Below are positions 45,525 through 55,122 of a stretch of DNA of 64,000 nucleotides, piece by piece. Under the pieces are notes generated by a model. The model had not been told where the DNA came from. It searched no databases and was given only the letters and a program-made list of their open reading frames with translations. The translations under genes were made by a program, and so were the position numbers. Numbering within the stretch: the first letter of the stretch is position 1; each line of letters starts with the position of its first letter. Origin of the DNA: an uncultured Cryptobacterium sp. (GTDB taxonomy: Bacteria > Actinomycetota > Coriobacteriia > Coriobacteriales > Eggerthellaceae); assembly GCA_958410215.1 (NCBI GenBank), contig CATYOF010000003.1, positions 62,001 through 126,000 of the forward strand. The letters are read 5' to 3'.

Positions 45525-46442
45525 ATGCCGAACCTTCACGATATCGAAAGACGAATTAAATCCGTCGAATCGACGAAGCAAGTTACGCATACCATGCAGA
45601 TGGTAGCTGCTGCAAAGATTCGCCACGCTACCGAGCGTTGCGATGCAGCAACTCCATTTGCTAATGCAATGCGCGAGTTGCTCGGCAACATTGGTCGTAT
45701 GGGCAGCTGCAATGCTGAACTGACCAAAGAACACGATGAAATAAAAACTACGCTTATCGTAGCTATTGTTTCTGACCGTGGTCTTGCTGGTGGCTTTAAC
45801 TCAAACATTTTGCGTCGTGCTGAAAAGATCATGAAGGATCGTAAGGCAGAAGGTAAAAACGTTGTCATAATTGCTTGCGGCAAGAAAGCCATTGCGTACT
45901 TCAAGTATCGCGAACATGATCCGGTACTTGCATTCCGCGATCTTTCCGCCGATCCGCGTGTTGAAGAAGCTGAAACTATGACCGACTATTGTGTTGAGAA
46001 CTACCTCAATGGCAATATCGATGAAGTTATCACGATCTACAATCACGCAAAGAACGCAGCAGAGCAGGTTCCTACGATTCATCGTATTTTGCCTGTTGAC
46101 TTGAAGTCGTTTGTTCCTGAGGGCGAGCGTTTCAAGTTTGGTGGCATCATGGAACCTGACGCAGATTTGGAAGACTTGCCTGGTTCTATTGAATATGAAC
46201 CTGGTGAAGAAGAGGTTCTGAACCAGTTGCTTCCTGAGTACTTGAGTGGATATTTCTACTATGTACTTATCGAATCGGCTGCCGCAGAGCAGGCTGCTCG
46301 TCGTAACGCAATGAAAAACGCGACGGATAATGCCGATGAAATGATTGAAACACTCAATCGAGTTTATAACCGTGTACGTCAAGGTGCCATTACAACAGAA
46401 ATCAACGAAATCGTTGGTGGCGCCGCAGCTTTGGAGGACTAA
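45525..46442 (+). CDS. atpG: F-type ATP synthase subunit gamma
   Basis: The central rotor shaft, 305 residues. The N-terminal coiled-coil helix (HDIERRIKSVESTKQVTHTM, QMVAAAKIR) and C-terminal helix (ARRNAMKNATDNADEMIETL, RVRQGAITTEINEIVGGAAAL) are the family hallmarks. It ends with TAA directly before the atpD ATG (no spacer). Confidence 0.97.
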   Translation: MPNLHDIERRIKSVESTKQVTHTMQMVAAAKIRHATERCDAATPFANAMRELLGNIGRMGSCNAELTKEHDEIKTTLIVAIVSDRGLAGGFNSNILRRAEKIMKDRKAEGKNVVIIACGKKAIAYFKYREHDPVLAFRDLSADPRVEEAETMTDYCVENYLNGNIDEVITIYNHAKNAAEQVPTIHRILPVDLKSFVPEGERFKFGGIMEPDADLEDLPGSIEYEPGEEEVLNQLLPEYLSGYFYYVLIESAAAEQAARRNAMKNATDNADEMIETLNRVYNRVRQGAITTEINEIVGGAAALED

Positions 46443-47894
<1,452 letters not shown>

Positions 47895-47897
47895 ATT

Positions 47898-48326
47898 ATG
47901 TCCACGATCAAATGTGATGTCGTAGCCAAGAATAAGGTTCTTTTTTCCGGTGAGCTTCATTCGGTAATGGTTCCCGGAAGCGAAGGCGAACTTGGCATCA
48001 TGGCTAACCATGAGCCCTTTGTTGCCGCTCTTCATGATGGCGTTATTTGGGCACGCACTAAGCCCGAAGGCGGCACCACGTTGAGTGCGGCTATTATGGG
48101 CGGCTATGTCCAGTGCTTGGGCGAGCGTGTAATTGTTCTGTGCGATAAGACGCGTGAAATCAAGCGCATTAACGAGGATAAGATTCGCAAGGATATTACT
48201 CAGCTCGAAGAGCGTATTGCAAACCTTCGCGAAGATCAGATTATCTCTCGTTCTGTTCTTACTCGAAAGCTTCGCTGGTGCAAAGTGCAACTTGCAGCTA
48301 AGGAAAAGGAAAGCCAGTACGTCTAG
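47898..48326 (+). CDS. atpC: F-type ATP synthase subunit epsilon
   Basis: A 142-residue central-stalk subunit. CDVVAKNKVLFSGELHSVMVPGSEGELGIMANHEPFV is the N-terminal beta-sandwich, and the helical C-terminal part (DITQLEERIANLREDQIISRSVLTRKLRWCKVQL) follows. It is the last gene of the operon; a strong terminator follows at 48382. A paralog lies at 48900. Confidence 0.96.
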   Translation: MSTIKCDVVAKNKVLFSGELHSVMVPGSEGELGIMANHEPFVAALHDGVIWARTKPEGGTTLSAAIMGGYVQCLGERVIVLCDKTREIKRINEDKIRKDITQLEERIANLREDQIISRSVLTRKLRWCKVQLAAKEKESQYV

Positions 48327-48381
48327 GTTTCTTCCACGATTCCTCCGGACGAAATTAGGTTTTCGACGGTACCAGCAATTC

Positions 48382-48426
48382 AAACGACCTCTTCCGTTTT
48401 CGGAAGGGGTCGTTTTGCTTTTTTTT
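48382..48426 (+). terminator. Terminator of the ATP synthase operon
   Basis: A 14-bp stem (AAACGACCTCTTCC at 48382-48395 with 48402-48415, one T-G pair) followed by TGC and eight T. Confidence 0.95.
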
Positions 48427-48463
48427 GATCAATTAATACACTGATACACCTATTGCATTCAGA

Positions 48464-48677
48464 CAAGGAAAACTTGGTAATAGGAGTTACATCTGAATCA
48501 GCTTCGCTTGTTTCAGCTAGCAAGAAAACAAAGGGCGTAGCGAAATAATTCAACGCATGATTTGCCTATCCCAAAGCAATTACTTGAACACCAGGGGCTA
48601 CGCCTTTAAAAGTTTTCTTGCTGCGCTGCGCTCAGGATGCTTCAGCTGTAACACTTATTACCAAGTCATTTGCCTTG
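48464..48677. repeat. 214-nt imperfect fold-back element
   Basis: The left arm (48464-48541) and the reverse complement of the right arm (48597-48677) align end to end. Long identical blocks include ACTTGGTAATA, GTTACA-x-CTGAA, AGCAAGAAAAC and CGTAGC. The 55-nt loop codes for nothing credible. It lies between the terminator of the atp operon and the second epsilon gene. Confidence 0.75.
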
Positions 48678-48899
48678 AACCATATTCTCGCTATTTTAGG
48701 GTTAACTTGAATGAATCTTTAATCGGTGCGACGGTCTTTATTGTTGAGAAAAGGGACTATTTGAAGCATTTATACCTTTTGAAAACAATTATCTGCAGAA
48801 AAGGTAATTGTTTGATAGCATTCCTCAACGATGTCGCTTAAGATGCAGAGAAAGTAATCAAGCCTACCTACTGCTTGTTCAATGGTGAAGGGGAGCTTT

Positions 48900-49355
48900 A
48901 TGTCAGTACTGCATTGTGATGTAGTTGCTAAAGATAGAAAGCTGTTTTCGGGAGAGCTGTATTCAATTACCGTTCCTGGTGTACAGGGATATATGGGTGT
49001 GCTTGAAAACCATTCACCTGTCTTAATCGCGCTTAATGATGGCGTTATTTGGGGCAGAGAAACCTCTGAATCAGGCCCCATTATTGCGGCTGCTAATATG
49101 GGCGGCTATTTACAGGTAATGGGAAGCCGCGTTATTGTACTGTGCGATAAAACGCGTCAAATTCAAGACATAAAACTTGAACTGTTGGAAAAAGCTATTC
49201 CGGAATTAGAAGAGCGCTTGGCATCCCTTACCCATGAACAGTTCATTGCCAATTCGGTATTACGCCGTAAACTTCGTTGGCTAAAGGTGCAGTACAACGC
49301 TAAGAAAAAGGCGCTTGAGGGGAAACTGCCCTTTGAATATAAAGAAGAAGAGTAA
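48900..49355 (+). CDS. Second ATP synthase epsilon-like subunit
   Basis: A 151-residue paralog of the atpC product 570 bp upstream: shared CDVVAKxxxLFSGELxSxxVPGxxGxxGxxxNHxP, ALxDGVIWxR, GGYxQxxGxRVIVLCDKTRxI and the basic C-terminal VLxRKLRWxKVQ. The two proteins are clearly related but diverged, so it is an old duplication. It has its own GGGGAG ribosome site and lies outside the operon behind the terminator. It ends in an acidic tail KEEE. It may be an alternative regulator of the ATP synthase. Confidence 0.9.
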   Translation: MSVLHCDVVAKDRKLFSGELYSITVPGVQGYMGVLENHSPVLIALNDGVIWGRETSESGPIIAAANMGGYLQVMGSRVIVLCDKTRQIQDIKLELLEKAIPELEERLASLTHEQFIANSVLRRKLRWLKVQYNAKKKALEGKLPFEYKEEE

Positions 49356-49564
49356 AGCATAATACTAAGGGCGACCGAAATAGAGTTATAAATAGGGTCC
49401 GAAACGACCACGAAAAGATATCTGTATAGCCGTTAACAAAACTACGTATTTAATCCACTAACTGTTCGCTTACTTTATGTGCGAATGCTGCTAATATGAG
49501 TACCCGAAATATTGGAATAAGCAAGAACAGTACTTCTTAGCACATTAGGTAAGGGCGTGAGCTT

Positions 49565-52500
49565 ATGGCGTTCGTTCATCTTCACAATCACACAGAATAT
49601 TCCCTACTCGACGGTGCAACACACATTTATGACATGGTAAAACGCGCGGCAGATCTTGGTATGCCTGCTATTGCGATTACTGACCATGGTGTTATGAGCG
49701 GTGTGCCAGAATTGGCAGATGCGTGTGACAAAGTAAAGAAAGAAACCGGCATTTGGGTAAAGCCTATTTTTGGCTGTGAAATTTATTTCACCACCGATAG
49801 CGAGCTTAAAAAAGAAAAGCGCCGCTTGCATCATATGATTTTGCTTGCCAAAAATAATACGGGCTATCATAACCTGCTCAAGTTGGTGAGTGAATCTCAT
49901 GTGGACAATTTCTACTATCGTCCTCGTACCACTTTTGAAATGCTGCAAAAATATTCAGAAGGCCTCATTGCGACCAGCGCTTGTATTGCAGGTATTATTC
50001 CTCGCTGCATTGATGATGGCGATTTTGCTCAAGCGGCTGAATGGGCAAAACGTTTCAAGGAAGTGTATGCGCCGGGTGACTTCTATATCGAACTGCAAGA
50101 TCAGGGTATTACCACCAATGGTGGCATGACGCAGTTGGAGATGAATCGTAAACTCACGGAACTTGCGAACCAACTGGGATTGCAGACTATTGCCACCAAC
50201 GACTTCCATTATCTTACGCAGGAAGATGCGGTCGCGCAGGATATCATGCTGTGCATTGGCACCAACTCTACTGTTACGCAAGAAAAGCGCTTTAAGTTTC
50301 CTAACGATCAGTTCTATATGAAAACTGAAGAGGAAATGCGTACAGCTTTGAAGGACTTTCCTGAAGCGTGTGACAATACGGTAGCGCTGGCGGAAAAATG
50401 CAACGTCGAGCTGGAACGCGATGCAATTTTGCCTCGTTTCCCCTTGCCTGAAGGCGAAACGGAAGAATCGTATTTCCGTAAGCGCGTACAGGAAGGCCTT
50501 GTTCGTCGTTATGGCGATCCAGTACCCGCCGAAGTACAAGAACGCGCGGACTACGAAATGGGCGTTATTATTCAGCAGGGTTTCCCAGCTTACTTCCTTA
50601 TCGTGCAGGAATATATCGAATGGGCTCGTAGTCAGGGCATTGGTGTAGGTCCCGGTCGTGGTTCAGCGGCTGGTGCTATTGTGGCGTATGCTATGGGCAT
50701 TACCGACCTTGATCCGCTCTCCAACGGTTTGTTGTTCGAACGTTTCTTGTCGCCCGAACGTGTAGAAATGCCTGATATCGACGTTGACTTCGAAGATGAA
50801 CGTCGCCAGGAAGTAATTGAGCATATTAAAGATGTTTATGGCGAAGATCATGTATCAGGCGTTATTACATTCGGCAAACTGCAGGCCAAAAATGCGGTGC
50901 GCGATGCGGCGCGCGTATTGGACTACCCCTATGCGGTGGGCGACAAGGTTGCCAAACTTATCGGCAATGAATTGGGCATCACGATTGACGATGCCATGGC
51001 GAAAAACCCCGACCTTAAACAGGCTTACGATACCGAAGAAGATGTTCGACGCGTAATAGATGCGGCTCGTTCTATCGAAGGACATGTTCGTGGCGAAGGT
51101 GTGCATGCGTGCGCTACGATTATTTGTCGTGACCCCATGAGCGACCATGTTCCCATGAAGCGCGACACCAAGGGTGGCGGTATCATTACTCAGTACGATG
51201 GTCACTATACGCCTGACTTAGGTCTGTTGAAGATGGACTTCTTGGGTCTTCGAACCTTGGGTGTACTTTCTCGTGCTTGTCGCAACATTAAATCTCGTTT
51301 CGGAGTGGAAATTATTCCTGAAGAAATTCCCACCGACGATGAAAAAGCCTTTGAACTTTTGCGCAGTGGCAATATGGATGGTTTGTTCCAGGTTGAAAGT
51401 GCGTTGTACGTAAGCCTGTTTAGTCGCTTACCACCTCATCGATTCTCGGACGTTGTTGCCTCTATTGCGCTTAACCGTCCTGGTCCTTTGGAATCTGGCA
51501 TGGTTGACGACTACGTTATGGTAGCAAGCGGGAAAACGCCTGTTCATTACTATGATGATCGTTTGCGTCCGCTTTTAGAAGAAACCTATGGCACCATGGT
51601 ATACCAGGAACAGATCATGCAGATCTCCATGGTAATGAGTGGCTTTTCTGCGGGTAAGGCAGACAAGCTGCGTAAGGCTATGGGTAAAAAGAAGATTGAC
51701 GTTATGCGTCAGCTTCAAGAAGACTGGAACCAGGGTGCGGTCGAAAACGGCTTTAGCTTAGAAATTGCCAAAAAGATTTGGGAAGACGCTGAAAAGTTCG
51801 CTAAGTATGCGTTTAATAAGTCGCATTCAGCGGCATACGCTATTTTGGTTATGCGTACAGCATACTTAAAGGCTCATTATCCCAATGATTATATGGCGGC
51901 AGTTTTGTCATCCTACATGGGCAATTCCGATCGTCTTATCAAATACATTGCAAGCTGTAATCGTTCGGGTATTCCGGTACTTTCTCCTGACGTTAATTCA
52001 TCGAATTTGGAATTTACGCCGCTTGATGATGGCATTCGCTTTGGTTTGGCGGGTATCCGTGGTGTGGGCGAAAAAGTAGCGCAGGTCATTATTGATGAAC
52101 GCGAGGCAAATGGTCCGTTTACATCGCTGCATGATTTCGTGAATCGTGTCGATTCTTCGGCCTATAACCGCAAAACGCTTGAAGCACTTATTAAGTCGGG
52201 TGGATTTGACTCTACGGGTTACACGCGCAAGCAGCTTATGTACTTTGTGGATGAAACACCTCTTCTGGAAAGTGCCACCAAACGTCAGAAAGACAAAGAT
52301 GCGGGCCAGATGGACATGTTTAGCATGTTTGCAGATGTGGATGATTCCTTTAAGGAAGATATTCCCGAACCAGATGGCATTGAGTGGGATCGTCGGACCA
52401 AGCTGTCTTTTGAAAAAGACATTTTAAAGATGTACGTATCCGACCATCCGCTTCGTCCTTACGAAAACTATCTATCACGCACGATGAAGTATACGTTGGG

Positions 52501-53026
52501 TGATTTGATGGATAGGGAAGAAGGCATCAAGTCTGCTACCTTTGCTGGCATGGTTTCCGAAACGAATATTCGTCGCACCAAGCGCGGTACCCTGATGGCT
52601 AGTTTCACCCTGGAAGACACAACAGGACATATTGAATGCGTGTGCTTTGATTACGAAAAGAACCAGGCCGCTATTCAAGAAGACGCCATTATTACCTGTA
52701 AGGGTAAGTTTGAGGTCAATGATCGTGGTAGCCAGATTTTGGTGTATGAAGCAAAGCCGCTAGAACTTTCTGAGGCCGATATGAATGTTGCGCCTATGCA
52801 ACTGGAGCTTACGCTTGCAACGCGCGAGTTGAATTCGGTGGCTTCCGATAAATTGATGCGTATTTTGAAAGCACACCCCGGTAAGGACCCGGTTATTTTG
52901 TACATCAATGAAGAAAGCGGCAAACGTATGAGGGCGGAATTGCCTCTAACGACCGATTCAAACAATTCGCATCTCAAGGCACATCTGGCAGATCTTTTTG
53001 GTCGTCCTGTTTGGAAGGCTAGCTAA
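49565..53026 (+). CDS. dnaE: DNA polymerase III alpha subunit
   Basis: The replicative polymerase subunit, 1153 residues. The N-terminal PHP domain starts HLHNHTEYSLLDGA and keeps what look like all metal ligands (ITDHGVMS, FGCEIYF, LHHMILLA, SACIAGIIPR, TNDFHYL), so it may be an active proofreading nuclease as in mycobacterial DnaE1. The polymerase core shows GPGRGSAAGAIVAYAMGITDLDPL and the catalytic Asp motif MPDIDVDFEDERR. The C-terminal helix-hairpin-helix and OB-fold regions follow (GHIECVCFDYEK). No epsilon gene lies in the window. Confidence 0.98.
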   Translation: MAFVHLHNHTEYSLLDGATHIYDMVKRAADLGMPAIAITDHGVMSGVPELADACDKVKKETGIWVKPIFGCEIYFTTDSELKKEKRRLHHMILLAKNNTGYHNLLKLVSESHVDNFYYRPRTTFEMLQKYSEGLIATSACIAGIIPRCIDDGDFAQAAEWAKRFKEVYAPGDFYIELQDQGITTNGGMTQLEMNRKLTELANQLGLQTIATNDFHYLTQEDAVAQDIMLCIGTNSTVTQEKRFKFPNDQFYMKTEEEMRTALKDFPEACDNTVALAEKCNVELERDAILPRFPLPEGETEESYFRKRVQEGLVRRYGDPVPAEVQERADYEMGVIIQQGFPAYFLIVQEYIEWARSQGIGVGPGRGSAAGAIVAYAMGITDLDPLSNGLLFERFLSPERVEMPDIDVDFEDERRQEVIEHIKDVYGEDHVSGVITFGKLQAKNAVRDAARVLDYPYAVGDKVAKLIGNELGITIDDAMAKNPDLKQAYDTEEDVRRVIDAARSIEGHVRGEGVHACATIICRDPMSDHVPMKRDTKGGGIITQYDGHYTPDLGLLKMDFLGLRTLGVLSRACRNIKSRFGVEIIPEEIPTDDEKAFELLRSGNMDGLFQVESALYVSLFSRLPPHRFSDVVASIALNRPGPLESGMVDDYVMVASGKTPVHYYDDRLRPLLEETYGTMVYQEQIMQISMVMSGFSAGKADKLRKAMGKKKIDVMRQLQEDWNQGAVENGFSLEIAKKIWEDAEKFAKYAFNKSHSAAYAILVMRTAYLKAHYPNDYMAAVLSSYMGNSDRLIKYIASCNRSGIPVLSPDVNSSNLEFTPLDDGIRFGLAGIRGVGEKVAQVIIDEREANGPFTSLHDFVNRVDSSAYNRKTLEALIKSGGFDSTGYTRKQLMYFVDETPLLESATKRQKDKDAGQMDMFSMFADVDDSFKEDIPEPDGIEWDRRTKLSFEKDILKMYVSDHPLRPYENYLSRTMKYTLGDLMDREEGIKSATFAGMVSETNIRRTKRGTLMASFTLEDTTGHIECVCFDYEKNQAAIQEDAIITCKGKFEVNDRGSQILVYEAKPLELSEADMNVAPMQLELTLATRELNSVASDKLMRILKAHPGKDPVILYINEESGKRMRAELPLTTDSNNSHLKAHLADLFGRPVWKAS

Positions 53027-53030
53027 TTAT

Positions 53031-53055
53031 TGCGCGGGCTTGTTCGGCCCGCGCA
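53031..53055 (+). terminator. GC-rich hairpin after dnaE
   Basis: TGCGCGGGC (53031-53039) pairs with GCCCGCGCA (53047-53055) around a 7-nt loop. There is no good T-run. Confidence 0.6.
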
Positions 53056-53072
53056 CGTATTTGATGCTGTGT

Positions 53073-53167
53073 AACCATCTGGCGGTAACTAAAACCCTCC
53101 AAGCTCCGATCCGTTGCTCGAGGCAACTCTCTGCGCCTGTCGGGTTTTATTTCTTCGCCAGATGGTT
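53073..53167. repeat. Structured intergenic repeat, copy 2
   Basis: Outer stem AACCATCTGGCG (53073-53084) with CGCCAGATGGTT (53156-53167), 12 bp perfect. The conserved core runs from AAAACCCTCC to CGCCTGTCGGGTTTT (53091-53148) with the inner hairpin GTTGC/GCAAC. The core matches copy 1 (9232-9286) at most positions, while the outer stem does not match copy 1's. Confidence 0.75.
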
Positions 53168-53218
53168 GCTCGCTGACGTTTCCAAAAGTAGGTAAAAAGA
53201 ACGGAACTTAAAGGATAT

Positions 53219-54073
53219 ATGAAGGATTCACAGCCGTTTAATCAGGCCAATAATGTTTTAGAGCCACCGTTATCGCAAGCGGTGCTGGCGCTTGAAGTTG
53301 CGTATAATGGTGCACCATTTTCAGGATTTGCGCGTCAGCCGGGTCAGCTAACGGTGCAAGGTAGTATCGAAGAGGCTTTGGCGCTTATCTTTCGTCATCC
53401 TATTGAAACCGTGTGCGCTGGTCGTACTGATTCGGGTGTGCATGCCAAGGGTCAAATTGTGAGTTTTGAAATACCTGCGCAGGAATACGAACAGCGCAGC
53501 GATTACAAGCTTTTGCGCTCCCTCAATGCGCTTACTCATGAAGATATTTCTATTCGCAGCATTGAACAAAAGCCCAATGATTTTTCGGCGCGTTTTTCTG
53601 CAACTATGCGCGAATACCGCTATTTCATTTGCGTGGGAAGGGCTGCGCCTTTATTCATGAAAAACTTTAGCTGGCATCTTCCTAAAAATCTTGATATTGA
53701 AGCCATGCGTAAGGCGGCTACCTACTTAATAGGCGAACACGATTTTAAAAGCTTCTGCATGGCGGTATCGGCTGAAGGTAAATCCACTATGCGCAACGTG
53801 TTCAGCATTACGGTGGAGCCTGATGAGTTGTGGGGCGAGCAGCTAGTCGTTATAACGGTGAAGGGCAATGCTTTTTTGCATTCCATGGTTCGTACGATTG
53901 TGGGAACGTTGGTGGCCGTTGGTCGCGGGCAGCGCAATCCCGAATGGGTGACTGAGGTACTAGAGGCGCGCAACCGAAGTGCTGCGGGCGAAAATGCTCC
54001 TGCCCAAGGGCTGGTTTTCTGGCGCGTAAGTTACGAAGGTACGCGCGTGCATAATCCACTTTGCGGGGATTAA
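53219..54073 (+). CDS. truA: tRNA pseudouridine synthase A
   Basis: Makes pseudouridine at positions 38-40 of the tRNA anticodon arm. 284 residues. The catalytic Asp is in CAGRTDSGVHAKGQ; SFDRCNASR-type and the later FLHSMVRTIVGTLVAVGRG motif are typical. AAAGGATAT precedes the ATG. Its stop abuts the stop of the convergent LysR gene. Confidence 0.97.
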   Translation: MKDSQPFNQANNVLEPPLSQAVLALEVAYNGAPFSGFARQPGQLTVQGSIEEALALIFRHPIETVCAGRTDSGVHAKGQIVSFEIPAQEYEQRSDYKLLRSLNALTHEDISIRSIEQKPNDFSARFSATMREYRYFICVGRAAPLFMKNFSWHLPKNLDIEAMRKAATYLIGEHDFKSFCMAVSAEGKSTMRNVFSITVEPDELWGEQLVVITVKGNAFLHSMVRTIVGTLVAVGRGQRNPEWVTEVLEARNRSAAGENAPAQGLVFWRVSYEGTRVHNPLCGD

Positions 54074-54955
54074 CTAGCAAGCTTGAAACATTTTTGAACC
54101 TTCAGTTTTAAGGAAGTTGAAGAAGTCAATTGCTTCCGAAGGCGGCGTACCTTCTTTGGAAAGAAGGGCGTAAATGTTTCGCTGTCGTTTTACATCAGCG
54201 ATAGGTTTAATTGCAAGTCCTTGCAGGTTATCAAGCCAGCTATATTCCGGGACAATGGTATATCCCAATCCTGCTCGCACCAAATTAAGAACTTCGCTGT
54301 AGAGCTGTACTTCGCTTACGACGTTAGGGAAGTAATTTGCTTCTTCAAACATGCTCAAAACAGTGTCTTGCATTTCTCCTGGGCCAGTCATAATAAAAGC
54401 CTCTGCTTGTAAGTCGCGTAGATTGATGGCGGACTTATTGGCTAAAGGGCAATCAGAAGAAAATGCTACAAAAAATCTTTCCTGTAATATCTTTGCAGTG
54501 TAGTCATCTTGCCTTAACTCTTTTTCGGTTCCGTAAAATTCAATATCAGGAAGAGTGCTTTTAAAGGTAAGAGATCCTCTGAATCCAAAACGCAATATAG
54601 TGTCAGGGTGAGTTTTTCGGTAAGCACTAATGAAGGCTTCCCCTATTTTTCCTAAGGTCATGTTGGTTGCGCATTTTACTACCTTTTGTTGACGATCAAT
54701 GTTTTTCGAAATAGTAGACCGCGCATTATCAATAAGGGCTAACGCTATTCGAACGTGCTTTTCCATATAGTAGCCGTTGTCGTTGAGGTGAAGCCTACCT
54801 CCATTTCGGTCAAACAGGGTGAAACCAAGCTCTTGCTCAAGATCGCGCAAAGCAACACTTAATGCAGACTGAGATACATGTAGCTGCTGAGATGCCTTGG
54901 TAATGCTTTGATTTTCAGCGATGGTCAAAAAATAGGTTAGTTGGTGAAGTTCCAT
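54074..54955 (-). CDS. LysR-family transcriptional regulator
   Basis: A 293-residue regulator. The N-terminal winged helix is MELHQLTYFLTIAENQSITKASQQLHVSQSALSVALRDLEQELG, the LysR DNA-binding signature, followed by a substrate-binding-like effector domain. The start is the ATG at 54955 behind AAAGGAGGT. It is transcribed away from the exported MBL-fold protein gene, and the 167-bp gap holds two palindromes, so it probably controls that gene and itself. Confidence 0.93.
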   Translation of the reverse strand: MELHQLTYFLTIAENQSITKASQQLHVSQSALSVALRDLEQELGFTLFDRNGGRLHLNDNGYYMEKHVRIALALIDNARSTISKNIDRQQKVVKCATNMTLGKIGEAFISAYRKTHPDTILRFGFRGSLTFKSTLPDIEFYGTEKELRQDDYTAKILQERFFVAFSSDCPLANKSAINLRDLQAEAFIMTGPGEMQDTVLSMFEEANYFPNVVSEVQLYSEVLNLVRAGLGYTIVPEYSWLDNLQGLAIKPIADVKRQRNIYALLSKEGTPPSEAIDFFNFLKTEGSKMFQAC

Positions 54956-55048
54956 AGCAGCTACCTCCTTTTCCATTACAAAGGAAATAAAGCTCTTTGT
55001 TCTTGCAAATTTCTTAATCTCTCTTCGATATATCCTAACTCTATAGAA

Positions 55049-55086
55049 ATGAACACGTTCATACAATAAAGGTATAGCTATATACC
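55049..55086. promoter_or_regulatory. Two palindromes between the LysR gene and the MBL-fold gene
   Basis: ATGAAC-AC-GTTCAT (55049-55062) and GGTATA-GCTA-TATACC (55071-55086) lie in the divergent intergenic region, 22 bp centre to centre, about two helical turns. They are candidate LysR-type regulator sites. Confidence 0.5.
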
Positions 55087-55122
55087 GAAAGGGGATTCGG
55101 TAAGGTAAAGGAGGGAAACAAC

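Noticed and set aside
48557..48841. 94-codon frame between the two epsilon genes
   Set aside because: It overlaps the right arm of the fold-back element and has no ribosome site.
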